Source of the DNA: Microbacteriaceae bacterium | Lineage (GTDB): Bacteria > Actinomycetota > Actinomycetes > Actinomycetales > Microbacteriaceae | Reading direction: 5' to 3' | Length of the DNA: 56,640 nucleotides | Assembly: GCA_003852775.1 (NCBI GenBank) | Contig: RDDZ01000012.1 | Coordinates: 1-56,640 of the forward strand | Shown: in pieces, positions 45,561 to 53,730 of the stretch | Layout: each line of letters starts with the position of its first letter | How positions within the stretch are numbered: the first letter of the stretch is position 1 | Notes under the pieces: generated by a model | Seen by the model: only the letters and a program-made list of their open reading frames with translations | Databases searched by the model: none | What the model was told of the DNA's origin: nothing | Made by a program: the position numbers and the translations under genes

Positions 45561-46646
45561 ATGTCCGGCGTCACCCGCCGTACGGCCCGCATGGCCGACG
45601 GCCGAGAGCTCATCTACTTCGACGACCCCGACACGACGCTCCCCGCCGAGCGCCGTCTCGACGAGCGGCGGCTCGACCCCCGCCCCGCGACCGCGACCAT
45701 GCGTCAGGACGTGCTCACGGGCGATTGGATCTCGGTCGCATCCAACCGGAACAACCGGGTCTTCCTGCCGCCCGCGCACCTCGACCCGCTCGCACCGCAG
45801 ACGCCCGACAACCCCTCCGAGATCCCCGACCTCTACGACGTCGTCGTCTTCGAGAACAAGTCGCCGTCGTTCGGGCCCGACTCCGACGGCCCCCTCCCGC
45901 CCGCGGGACGCGGCTTCGAGCGCACCTCGCCCTCCGTGGGCCGCTGCGAGGTCGTGTGCTTCAGCCCCGAGTCGACCGGCTCGCTCGGCACCCAGAGCGT
46001 CACGCGCATCCGCACCGTCATCGAGGCGTGGGCGGACCGTACGCGCGAGCTCTCGGCGCTGCCCGGCGTCGCGCAGGTGTTCCCGTTCGAGAACCGCGGC
46101 GAGGCGATCGGCGTCACCCTCGGGCACCCGCACGGGCAGATCTACGCCTACCCCTTCGTCACGCCGCGCACGCGCTCGACGCTCGAGGCGATCGCCGAGC
46201 TCGACCCGGACCTGTTCCAGCGGATCCTCGAGCGCGAGCAGGCCGGCCCGCGCGTCGTGCTCGCGGGCGAGCGCTGGACGGCGTTCGTGCCGTTCGCCGC
46301 GCGCTGGCCCATCGAGGTGCACATGCTCCCGCACCGCCACGTGCCCGACATCGACGCCCTCGACGAGGCCGAGCGCGCCGAGCTCGCCGTGCTCTTCAAG
46401 CGCCTCCTGCTCGGCGTCGACGCCCTCTACGACACCCCCACGCCCTACATCGCCGCGTGGCACCAGGCGCCCGTGCGCGAGGGCCGCGACGAGGTGCGTC
46501 TCATGCTGCAGATCACCTCGCCGCGACGCGGCGCCGAGCGGCTCAAGTTCCTCGCCGGCTCCGAGTCGGCGATGGGCGCCTGGATCGCGGATATCGTTCC
46601 GGAGGATGCGGCCGAGCGGCTGCGGGAGGCGGTGGCGTCGGTATGA
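45561..46646 (+). CDS. galT: Galactose-1-phosphate uridylyltransferase
   Basis: A 361-residue Leloir enzyme exchanging UMP between UDP-glucose and galactose-1-phosphate. It has the active-site motif GHPHGQIYAYPF (nucleophilic His), FENKSPSFGPDSDGP, and C-terminal WPIEVHMLPHRHVPDI. It lacks some of the N-terminal zinc-binding cysteines of classical GalT, as seen in actinobacterial members. It overlaps galK by four bases (ATGA). No galE is present in the window. Confidence 0.95.
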   Translation: MSGVTRRTARMADGRELIYFDDPDTTLPAERRLDERRLDPRPATATMRQDVLTGDWISVASNRNNRVFLPPAHLDPLAPQTPDNPSEIPDLYDVVVFENKSPSFGPDSDGPLPPAGRGFERTSPSVGRCEVVCFSPESTGSLGTQSVTRIRTVIEAWADRTRELSALPGVAQVFPFENRGEAIGVTLGHPHGQIYAYPFVTPRTRSTLEAIAELDPDLFQRILEREQAGPRVVLAGERWTAFVPFAARWPIEVHMLPHRHVPDIDALDEAERAELAVLFKRLLLGVDALYDTPTPYIAAWHQAPVREGRDEVRLMLQITSPRRGAERLKFLAGSESAMGAWIADIVPEDAAERLREAVASV

Positions 46647-47809
46647 GCCAGGATCTGCGCGACATCGTGCGCGCCGAGTTCGAGCAGGCGTACGGCACGA
46701 GCCCGGCGGGCGTGTGGTCGTCGCCCGGGCGCGCGAACCTCATCGGCGAGCACACCGATTACAACGACGGCTTCGTGCTGCCGTTCGCGATCGACCGCCG
46801 CACCTTCGCCGCCGTCGGCCTGCGCGATGACGCCCGCATCCGCGTGGGCTCCACCTTCTCGGACGAGATCGCCGAGATCGCGATCGACGAGCTCTCGCCG
46901 GATGCGGTGACCGGCTGGGCCGGTTACCCGCTCGGCGTGATCTGGGCGCTCGGTCGGCTCGGCCACGCCGACCTCGCCGCCGTGCCCGGGCTCGACATCA
47001 TGATCGAGTCGGACGTGCCGGTCGGCGCGGGCCTCTCCTCGTCCGCCGCGATCGAGGGTGCCGTCGCCTTCGCGGTCGACGAGCTGTGGCGGCTCGGGCT
47101 CGACCGCCTGCAGCTCGCGCGCGTGGGCCGCACCGCCGAGAACGACTTCGTGGGGGCGCCGACGGGGATCATGGACCAGATGGCGTCGCTGCTCGGACGC
47201 GACGACGCGGCCGTCTTCATCGACTGCCGCAGCCAGGAGGCCACCGCGGTCGACCTCCAGCTCGCCGAGAACGACCTCACGATCCTCGTCATCGACACCC
47301 AGGTCGAGCACTCGCACGCGAGCGGAGGCTACCGCGAGCGCCGCGCCTCGTGCGAGGCGGGCGCCGCCGCCCTCGGCGTCGCCGCGCTGCGCGACCTCAC
47401 CGTCGACGACCTGCCGCGCGCGCAGGAGCTGCTCGACGACCTCACGTTCCGCCGTGTGCGCCACGTCGTCACCGAGGACCAGCGCGTGCTCGACACCGTC
47501 GAGGCGTTGCACAGGCAGGGGCCGCGCGCGATCGGGGAGCTGCTCGACGCATCCCACCGCTCCATGCGCGACGACTTCGAGATCTCGGTGCCCGAGCTCG
47601 ACCTCGCCGTCGAGACCGCGCAGGCGGCGGGGGCCATCGGCGCCCGGATGACGGGCGGCGGCTTCGGCGGTGCGGCGATCGCGCTCGTGCCGCGCGAGCT
47701 CGTGTCGCAGCTGCAGGTCGCAGTCGACGGCGCGTTCGCGGAACACGGCTACGGCCAGCCCGTCACGTTCACCGTGACGCCATCGGAGGGCGCGCGCCGC
47801 GAGGTGTGA
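46643..47809 (+). CDS. galK: Galactokinase
   Basis: A 388-residue GHMP kinase that phosphorylates galactose with ATP. Motif 1 is SPGRANLIGEHTDYNDGFVLP (substrate binding), motif 2 VPVGAGLSSSAAIEGAV (phosphate loop) and motif 3 GARMTGGGFGGAAIAL. A catalytic Asp candidate lies in GIMDQMASLLG. The ATG overlaps the galT stop, so the two are translationally coupled. It completes the first two steps of the Leloir pathway. Confidence 0.96.
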   Translation: MSQDLRDIVRAEFEQAYGTSPAGVWSSPGRANLIGEHTDYNDGFVLPFAIDRRTFAAVGLRDDARIRVGSTFSDEIAEIAIDELSPDAVTGWAGYPLGVIWALGRLGHADLAAVPGLDIMIESDVPVGAGLSSSAAIEGAVAFAVDELWRLGLDRLQLARVGRTAENDFVGAPTGIMDQMASLLGRDDAAVFIDCRSQEATAVDLQLAENDLTILVIDTQVEHSHASGGYRERRASCEAGAAALGVAALRDLTVDDLPRAQELLDDLTFRRVRHVVTEDQRVLDTVEALHRQGPRAIGELLDASHRSMRDDFEISVPELDLAVETAQAAGAIGARMTGGGFGGAAIALVPRELVSQLQVAVDGAFAEHGYGQPVTFTVTPSEGARREV

Positions 47810-47878
47810 GAGGCCGCTCGCCTGTCCTCTCGCATGGGATGCACCGACCCGCTAGATCCCGTCCACTATGGTCCGTGC

Positions 47879-48715
47879 ATGCGCACCGCGAACCCCACAC
47901 CGGGCAACGATCAGTCTGCGGAAGTATTAGAAGAGCTGCTGAATTCCTGGCCTGCCTTCTCCGCAGCCACCGCTGACTTCCATCAGCCTGCAGCCCGCCG
48001 CGGGAAACGGTTCGAGAACCCCGATGTTGCACGAATCGCGACGGTGATCGGACTCTCCAGGCACGTCTACGACACGGTTGAAGCCGCAAACCTATTGATC
48101 CAGTCGGAGCGCGACAATGCGGCTATCCCTCTGGTGCGGATGGCATATGAGACGGCCCTCACCGCAGTTTGGCTTGTCCAGAGCAAGGGCCACCACGGCA
48201 TCACGGCTTTCATGCGAGAGTATTCGCGAAGCCGAAAGGCGCTGCAACAGGATGCAGCAAAGGCAACATCCGCCGCCTTTCGTGAAGGGGCAGCCTCAGT
48301 CGCGGATGCCGACCCGGATCTCTACCCGGAGGAGATCGACAGCGTCCAGCGGTTCAGGCAGGTGTGCCTAGACCTGACGCCGGGCGGAGCTGACGCCTAT
48401 GTCATCTACCGCGTCCTGTCTGCCTACAGTCATTCGTCGCTGAGCGCCGCCGAGCTCTACATCGCAAAGCACGAGAGCGGCGTGCCGGGGAGACGAGATC
48501 GCCCCGACCGGGCGCTTTCTCGAGCCCTCCTCCAGTACCTCATGGCGTGTTCTCTGGTCTGGGCAGGCCGAGCGTTCTCCTACTTGTCCCACGACAAGGC
48601 CCACCGAAGCGTCCTGCGTCAAGCAGCAAGGCGGCTTGGTATCACATCCGAACTGCAACTCGGCCCTAACTACCACCAACGCCATGCAAAGAGTGGAGCC
48701 CGCCGAAACGGATGA
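47879..48715 (+). CDS. DUF5677-type HEPN-like protein (orphan)
   Basis: A 278-residue helical protein. IPLVRMAYETALTAVWLVQ matches the DUF5677 core, and VIYRVLSAYSHSSLSAAELY carries an R-x6-H motif like HEPN proteins. GC is visibly lower than in galK or folD, suggesting acquisition. The start at 47879 is preferred over an ATG at 47834 because TATGGT (47867-47872) lies exactly six bases upstream with no ribosome site, the same layout as the other HEPN-like gene at 22036. No partner gene is adjacent. Function is unknown. Confidence 0.68.
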   Translation: MRTANPTPGNDQSAEVLEELLNSWPAFSAATADFHQPAARRGKRFENPDVARIATVIGLSRHVYDTVEAANLLIQSERDNAAIPLVRMAYETALTAVWLVQSKGHHGITAFMREYSRSRKALQQDAAKATSAAFREGAASVADADPDLYPEEIDSVQRFRQVCLDLTPGGADAYVIYRVLSAYSHSSLSAAELYIAKHESGVPGRRDRPDRALSRALLQYLMACSLVWAGRAFSYLSHDKAHRSVLRQAARRLGITSELQLGPNYHQRHAKSGARRNG

Positions 48716-48850
48716 CCTGCGCCGCGCGAGAAGTCTCCGAATCCTGGCAATCCCCTCCGTATGACGCGACCCGCCGGGCCGAGGGGTTGCGGCATCCGGG
48801 CATTCTCGGAATCGTGGCCGACTCCGAAACCGAGGAAAGGGGAACCTCCC

Positions 48851-49126
48851 ATGCTCACCCTCACCGAGAACGCCGGAACGGTCGTCTCCGACCTGGTGGC
48901 GCGCGCGAGCGAGACCGACACCGCGGGCCTGCGCATCCTTCAGGGCGACAACCGCTTCGACATCGCGATCGCCGACGCTCCGGCCCCGACCGAGATCGTC
49001 GTGGAGCGTCAGGGCGCGCGCGTCTTCATGGACGCGCCGGTCGCCCAGGTGCTCGACGAGATGACGCTCGACGCCGTCATCACCCCGGAGGGCGACATCC
49101 GCTTCGCCCTCGCGCCGCAGCTGTAG
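48851..49126 (+). CDS. HesB/IscA-like small protein lacking cysteines
   Basis: A 91-residue protein with the HesB/IscA fold pattern (MLTLTENAGTVVSDLVARA, GLRIL, VVERQGARVFMDAPVAQVLDEMTLDAVI). It has no cysteine at all, so the three conserved cluster-binding Cys of A-type carriers are missing and it cannot bind an Fe-S cluster in the usual way. An AGGAAAGGGG site precedes the ATG. Similar Cys-less members are frequent in actinobacteria, with unknown role. The gap 48716-48850 shows no clear promoter. Confidence 0.85.
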   Translation: MLTLTENAGTVVSDLVARASETDTAGLRILQGDNRFDIAIADAPAPTEIVVERQGARVFMDAPVAQVLDEMTLDAVITPEGDIRFALAPQL

Positions 49127-49176
49127 CAGTCGCGACCCCGATGCCGTCCGCACGTGCTGCGGGCGGCATCGCCGTG

Positions 49177-50058
49177 TCAGCGGGCGGCGCGCTCCGCGGC
49201 CTCGACGACGTTCGCGATGAGCATGGCGCGCGTCATGGGCCCGACACCGCCGGGGTTCGGCGAGAGCCAGCCCGCGACCTCGGCGACCGCGGGATCGATG
49301 TCGCCCGCGAGCTTGGCGCGGCCGGAGTCCGTGGTGCCGACGCGCGTGACGCCGACGTCGAGCACGGCGGCGCCCGGCTTGATCCACTCCGGCTTCACGA
49401 AGTGGGGCACGCCGACCGCGGCGACCACGATATCCGCCCGCGCCACCTCGGCGGCGATGTCGGGCGTGCGCGAATGCGTGAGCGTGACGGTCGCGTCGAC
49501 GCCCTTGCGCGTGAACACGAGCCCGAGCGGGCGGCCGACGGTGAGGCCGCGGCCGATGATCGTCACGTGCTTGCCCGCGATGGGCACGTCGTGGCGGCGC
49601 AGCAGCTCGACGACGCCCGCGGGGGTGCAGGGCAGCGGCGAGTGCAGCTCCCCCTCGACGCCGAGCACGAGGCGGCCGAGGTTCGTCGGGTGCAGGCCGT
49701 CGGCGTCCTTGGCGGGGTCGATGAGCTCAAGCATCGCGTTCTCGTCGATGCCCTTCGGCAGCGGCAGCTGCACGATGTAGCCCGTGACCTCGGGGTTGGC
49801 GTTGAGGCGGTCGATCGCCGTGCGGATGTCGGCCTCAGTCGCGTCGGCGGGCAGCTCCTCGCGGATGGAGCGGATGCCGACCTCGGCCGAGTCGCGGTGC
49901 TTGCCCGTGACGTAGCTGACGGAGCCGGGGTCCGCACCCACGAGGAGCGTGCCGAGGCCCGGCACGACGCCGCGCTCGGCGAGCGCCGCGACCCGCTCCT
50001 TCAGCTCGTTCTTGATCGCGCTCGCGGTGGCGATCCCGTCGAGAACCTGTGCGGTCAT
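49177..50058 (-). CDS. folD: Methylenetetrahydrofolate dehydrogenase/cyclohydrolase
   Basis: A 293-residue bifunctional enzyme interconverting 5,10-methylene-, methenyl- and 10-formyl-THF. It shows [27 protein letters not shown] (catalytic Lys in the Y-V-x-x-K motif), VQLPLPKGI, the dinucleotide-binding [17 protein letters not shown], and C-terminal [17 protein letters not shown] site precedes the ATG. It lies downstream of glyA on the same strand and beyond an inverted palindrome pair. Together with glyA it supplies one-carbon units. Confidence 0.96.
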   Translation of the reverse strand: MTAQVLDGIATASAIKNELKERVAALAERGVVPGLGTLLVGADPGSVSYVTGKHRDSAEVGIRSIREELPADATEADIRTAIDRLNANPEVTGYIVQLPLPKGIDENAMLELIDPAKDADGLHPTNLGRLVLGVEGELHSPLPCTPAGVVELLRRHDVPIAGKHVTIIGRGLTVGRPLGLVFTRKGVDATVTLTHSRTPDIAAEVARADIVVAAVGVPHFVKPEWIKPGAAVLDVGVTRVGTTDSGRAKLAGDIDPAVAEVAGWLSPNPGGVGPMTRAMLIANVVEAAERAAR

Positions 50059-50069
50059 GTCATCTCCGT

Positions 50070-50126
50070 GAAAGTACGTACTTTTCGCGCTGGGAGCCCC
50101 CCGATCCCCGAAAAGTACGTACTTTC
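50070..50126. repeat. Two inverted copies of GAAAAGTACGTACTTTC
   Basis: The 17-mer occurs in reverse orientation at 50070-50086 and forward at 50110-50126. Each copy is itself a palindrome around AAAGTACGTACTTT. The second is further flanked by CCCC/GGGG. It fills most of the 83-bp glyA-folD gap, and one copy ends 12 bases before the folD start, just upstream of its ribosome site. Confidence 0.88.
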
Positions 50127-50141
50127 GGGGACGAGGCGCGG

Positions 50142-51434
50142 TCAGGACCAGCGGGCGGGCGAGGTGAGGCCCTCGTACAGCGGGAACGCGTCGGCGAGCG
50201 TGGCGACGCGCGCGCGCAGGGCCGGGATGTCGGCATCCGGCTGGAGCGCGAGCGCGATGACATCGGCCACCTCGCGGAACTCCTCGTCGCCGAAGCCGCG
50301 GGTCGCGAGCGCCGGGGTGCCGATGCGCACACCCGACGTCACCATCGGCGGACGCGGGTCGTTCGGCACCGAGTTCTTGTTGACGGTGATGCCGACCTCG
50401 TGCAGGCGGTCCTCCGCCTCCTTGCCGCTGAACTCCGAGGTGCGCAGGTCGACGAGCACGAGGTGCACGTCGGTGCCGCCCGTGAGCACGTCGATGCCCG
50501 CGGCGGTCGCATCGGGCTGCGTGAGGCGCTCGGCGAGGATGGCGGCACCGCGGACGGTGCGCTCCTGACGGTCGCGGAACTCGGGCGTGCCGGCGAGCTT
50601 GAACGCGGTCGCCTTCGCGGCGATCACGTGCATGAGGGGGCCGCCCTGCTGGCCCGGGAACACGTTCGAGTTGATCTTCTTCGCGATCTCCTCGTCGTTC
50701 GTGATGATGAAGCCCGAGCGGGGGCCGCCGATCGTCTTGTGCACGGTCGAGCTCACGACGTGGGCGTGCGGCACGGGCGAGGGGTGCAGGCCCGCGGCGA
50801 CGAGGCCGGCGAAGTGCGCCATGTCGACCCACAGCTTCGCGCCCACCTCGTCGGCGATCGCGCGGAAGGCGGCGAAGTCGAGCTGACGCGGGTAGGCCGA
50901 CCAGCCGGCGATGATCACCTGCGGCTTGACCTCGAGGGCGGCGCGGCGCACCTCGTCCATGTCGACGCGGTTCGTCTCGGGGTCGAGCTTGTACGAGTGG
51001 GCCTCGTAGAGCTTGCCCGAGAAGTTGAGCTTCATGCCGTGCGTGAGGTGGCCGCCGTGGGCGAGCTCGAGGCCCAGGATGCGGTCGCCGGGCTGGGCGA
51101 TGGCCGACAGCACGGCGGCGTTCGCGGAGGCGCCCGAGTGGGGCTGCACGTTGGCGAACTTCGCGCCGAAGAGCTCCTTGGCGCGCTCGATGGCGAGGGT
51201 CTCGACGACGTCGACGAACTCGCAGCCGCCGTAGTAGCGGCGGCCGGGGTAGCCCTCCGCGTACTTGTTGGTGAGCACCGAGCCCTGCGCCTCGAGCACG
51301 GCGCGCGGCACGAAGTTCTCGGACGCGATCATCTCGAGGGTCGACCGCTGGCGTCCGAGCTCGGCCTCGAGTGCGGCGGCGACCTCGGGGTCGACCTCGG
51401 CGAGGGGCTGGAGGAAGGTGGGTTCGGCGGTCAC
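50142..51434 (-). CDS. glyA: Serine hydroxymethyltransferase
   Basis: A 430-residue PLP enzyme converting serine and THF to glycine and methylene-THF. It has the internal aldimine lysine K233 in [13 protein letters not shown], the substrate region [30 protein letters not shown], and [12 protein letters not shown] (cofactor Asp). The GTG at 51434 is chosen because AGGAG precedes it by five bases. An upstream frame extension is riboswitch sequence. It is controlled by a ZTP riboswitch. Confidence 0.96.
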   Translation of the reverse strand: MTAEPTFLQPLAEVDPEVAAALEAELGRQRSTLEMIASENFVPRAVLEAQGSVLTNKYAEGYPGRRYYGGCEFVDVVETLAIERAKELFGAKFANVQPHSGASANAAVLSAIAQPGDRILGLELAHGGHLTHGMKLNFSGKLYEAHSYKLDPETNRVDMDEVRRAALEVKPQVIIAGWSAYPRQLDFAAFRAIADEVGAKLWVDMAHFAGLVAAGLHPSPVPHAHVVSSTVHKTIGGPRSGFIITNDEEIAKKINSNVFPGQQGGPLMHVIAAKATAFKLAGTPEFRDRQERTVRGAAILAERLTQPDATAAGIDVLTGGTDVHLVLVDLRTSEFSGKEAEDRLHEVGITVNKNSVPNDPRPPMVTSGVRIGTPALATRGFGDEEFREVADVIALALQPDADIPALRARVATLADAFPLYEGLTSPARWS

Positions 51435-51478
51435 TGGCGCTCCTAACGTCACGAGAAAACTACCCGGTGGTTGCTGGG

Positions 51479-51557
51479 GACGGCCCAGGCGCACGGCCGT
51501 CTTGCTCGTGTAGTCGCTCCCCGATGGTGACCCATCCGAACGCCAGTCGCGACAGGT
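51479..51557 (-). promoter_or_regulatory. ZTP (pfl) riboswitch upstream of glyA
   Basis: On the minus strand the conserved blocks appear in order: GTCGCGACTGGCG, hairpin GATGG-GTCA-CCATC, CGGGGAGCGAC closing P1 with GTCGC, then hairpin GACGGCC/GGCCGTC with loop GTGCGCCTG. The loop CGCC pairs with GGCG as the diagnostic pseudoknot. ZTP accumulates when 10-formyl-THF is scarce, which fits control of glyA. The 7-mer ACTGGCG in the aptamer core is complementary to CGCCAGT at the glyA start codon, a possible OFF state. Confidence 0.93.
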
Positions 51558-51590
51558 GCAAGACTACCGGATCCGTGCGGGCCGCGGGCC

Positions 51591-52778
51591 TCAGTGATGG
51601 GCGGCGATGCGTGCGCGGTCGGTCGCGAGCACGAACACGAGCCCGGTCGTGATGACGGCCGCCGCGACCCACGGCAGCACGCCGATGCCGAAGCCGTCGA
51701 GGATGAGGCCGCCGATGAGCGCGCCGCCGCCGATCGCGAGGTTGAACGCGGTCGTGAGCCACGCCGCGGCGAGGTCGCGGATGCGGTCCGAGGCCGAGTG
51801 CAGCACGCGCGAGTGCATGAGGGCGGGCACGCCGCCGAAGAACACGCTCCAGACCACGAGGCCGATGACGATCGGCACGACGGAGGTCCCCCAGAGGCCG
51901 AGCCCCAGGATGGCGAGCGCGACGCCCGCGAGCGCGACGTTGACGGATCCGCGCGGGTACCGGTCGCCGAAGGCGCCGCCGAGCGCGAGACCGATCGCGC
52001 CGGCCGCCCCGTAGGCGAAGAGCAGCCCGCTCACGCCGGCCTCGTCGATGCCGCCGACCTGGATCGACCACGGCGCGATGTACGTGTAGAAGATGTTGTG
52101 CCCCGTGATGACGAGCACGACGGAGACGCACACGATGACGACGGCGGGCAGCGAGCGGTCCTTCCGGGTGGGCACCGCGATCTCCCCCGTGCGCAGCGGC
52201 ACGAGGTGCGACACGGGCGGCAGGTGCAGGATCACGAACACCATGAACACGAGCACGATCGCCGCCATCGCGCCGAACGCCATCCGCCATCCGAGCGCGT
52301 GCCCGAGGAAGGTGCCGAACGGCACGCCCAGGATGAACGCCATCGTGCCGCCCGCGTTGGTGAGCGAGATGGCGCGCGCGAGCTGGTGCTTCGGCACGAG
52401 GAGCGAGGCGTAGGGGCCGGTGACGGCCCAGAACAGGCCGTGCGCGAGGCCGCCGAGGACGCGGGCGCCCACGAGGAACCCGTAGCTCGGCGCGATCGCG
52501 CACAGCACGTTCGTGAGCGCGAAGGTGCCGAGGAGCATCACCATGAGCCACTTGCGCGAGTAGCGGCGCGTGAGCACGGTGAGGGGTGCGGTCGAGACGA
52601 CGACCGTCGCGGCGAAGACGGTGACGAGCAGGCCGATCTGCGACTCCGAGACGTCGAGGTCGGCGGCCATCTCCGGCAGCAGTCCCGTGGGCAGGAACTC
52701 GCTCGAGACGGAGGCGAAGATCGCCCCGGTGAGCACGAGGAGGCGGAGGAAGGGGAAGCCGTTGTCGCTCGAACGCAC
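51591..52778 (-). CDS. MFS transporter, AraJ/sugar-efflux-like
   Basis: A 395-residue, 12-helix major facilitator of the DHA1 type. It has SEFLPTGLLPEMAADLDVSESQIGLLVTVFA in helix 1-2, the loop motif LTRRYSRKWLM, RVLGGLAHGLFWAVTGPYAS in helix 4 and FGDRYPRG in the mid loop. This resembles AraJ and related drug or sugar efflux carriers. The substrate is unknown. The GTG start has TAGGCT (52785-52790) exactly six bases upstream. It is divergent from purU. Its 3' end lies just upstream of the glyA riboswitch on the same strand. Confidence 0.9.
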   Translation of the reverse strand: MRSSDNGFPFLRLLVLTGAIFASVSSEFLPTGLLPEMAADLDVSESQIGLLVTVFAATVVVSTAPLTVLTRRYSRKWLMVMLLGTFALTNVLCAIAPSYGFLVGARVLGGLAHGLFWAVTGPYASLLVPKHQLARAISLTNAGGTMAFILGVPFGTFLGHALGWRMAFGAMAAIVLVFMVFVILHLPPVSHLVPLRTGEIAVPTRKDRSLPAVVIVCVSVVLVITGHNIFYTYIAPWSIQVGGIDEAGVSGLLFAYGAAGAIGLALGGAFGDRYPRGSVNVALAGVALAILGLGLWGTSVVPIVIGLVVWSVFFGGVPALMHSRVLHSASDRIRDLAAAWLTTAFNLAIGGGALIGGLILDGFGIGVLPWVAAAVITTGLVFVLATDRARIAAHH

Positions 52779-52826
52779 CAGACGAGCCTAGGCCCCATCC
52801 GGGACGCCCTACGCTGGATGATCGTG

Positions 52827-53681
52827 ATGCCCGAGACCACCCACTGGATCCTGACCCTCGTCTGCGAGGACCGCCCCGGAATCGTCCACGCCATCAGCGG
52901 CGCGATCGTCGAGGCCGAGGGGAACATCACCGAGTCGCAGCAGTTCTCCAGCGACGACACCGGCACCTTCTTCATGCGCCTCCAGGTGGAGTCGACGGCG
53001 AGCCGCGAGCGCTTCGAGGCCGCCCTCGCGCCCGTCACCGAGCGCTACGGGATGACGTGGCAGCTCGACGTCGTCGGCCGCCCCCTGCGCACGCTCGTGC
53101 TCGTCTCGAAGGCGGGCCACTGCCTCAACGACCTGCTCTTCCGCCAGCGCGCGGGCCAGCTCGGCGTGGACATCCCGCTCGTCATGTCGAACCACCCCGA
53201 CCTCGGCGAGCTCGCCGCGTTCTACGGGGTGCCGTTCGAGTCGCACCCGGTCACCTCTCCCGACGAGAAGGCTGCGTTCGAGCGGCGCGTGCTCGAGGTC
53301 GTCGAGCAGCACGACGTCGAGCTCGTCGTGCTCGCGCGGTACATGCAGATCCTGTCGCCCGAGCTCTGCGAGGCGCTCGCGGGCCGTGTGATCAACATCC
53401 ACCACTCGTTCCTGCCGGGCTTCAAGGGCGCGAACCCCTACAAGCAGGCCCACGCGCGCGGTGTGAAGCTCATCGGCGCGACGGCTCACTTCGTGACGAG
53501 CGATCTCGACGAGGGCCCCATCATCGAGCAGAACGTCGTGCGCGTCGACCACACGCGCACCCCCGCCGAGCTCGTCGCGATCGGCCAGGACGAGGAGAGC
53601 CGCACCCTCACGCAGGCGGTCAAGTGGTTCTCCGAGGACCGCGTGCTGCTCGACGGCGTGCGCACCATCATCTTCCGCTGA
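52827..53681 (+). CDS. purU: Formyltetrahydrofolate deformylase
   Basis: A 284-residue enzyme hydrolysing 10-formyl-THF to THF and formate, balancing one-carbon pools. The N-terminal ACT domain (LTLVCEDRPGIVHAISGAI, about 5-80) senses glycine/methionine in known members. The C-terminal formyltransferase-like domain has MSNHPDL, INIHHSFLPGFKGANPY (catalytic Asn/His) and SDLDEGPIIEQ (Asp). The start is uncertain among ATG 52818, GTG 52824 and ATG 52827; the last begins MPETTHW. It is convergent with the large oxidoreductase. Confidence 0.93.
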   Translation: MPETTHWILTLVCEDRPGIVHAISGAIVEAEGNITESQQFSSDDTGTFFMRLQVESTASRERFEAALAPVTERYGMTWQLDVVGRPLRTLVLVSKAGHCLNDLLFRQRAGQLGVDIPLVMSNHPDLGELAAFYGVPFESHPVTSPDEKAAFERRVLEVVEQHDVELVVLARYMQILSPELCEALAGRVINIHHSFLPGFKGANPYKQAHARGVKLIGATAHFVTSDLDEGPIIEQNVVRVDHTRTPAELVAIGQDEESRTLTQAVKWFSEDRVLLDGVRTIIFR

Positions 53682-53691
53682 CGCGCCGGAG

Positions 53692-53726
53692 CGCCGGGGC
53701 CCTGATCGGACCGCGGCGCCCCGGCG
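53692..53726. terminator. Bidirectional hairpin after purU
   Basis: CGCCGGGGC (53692-53700) pairs perfectly with GCCCCGGCG (53718-53726) between the convergent stops of purU and the FAD/Fe-S oxidoreductase. Confidence 0.6.
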
Positions 53727-53730
53727 TCCG

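Noticed and set aside
47834-47878. Earlier ATG start (47834) for the DUF5677-type gene
   Set aside because: The extra 15 residues are unlike a protein N-terminus, and the -10 TATGGT would lie inside the coding sequence.
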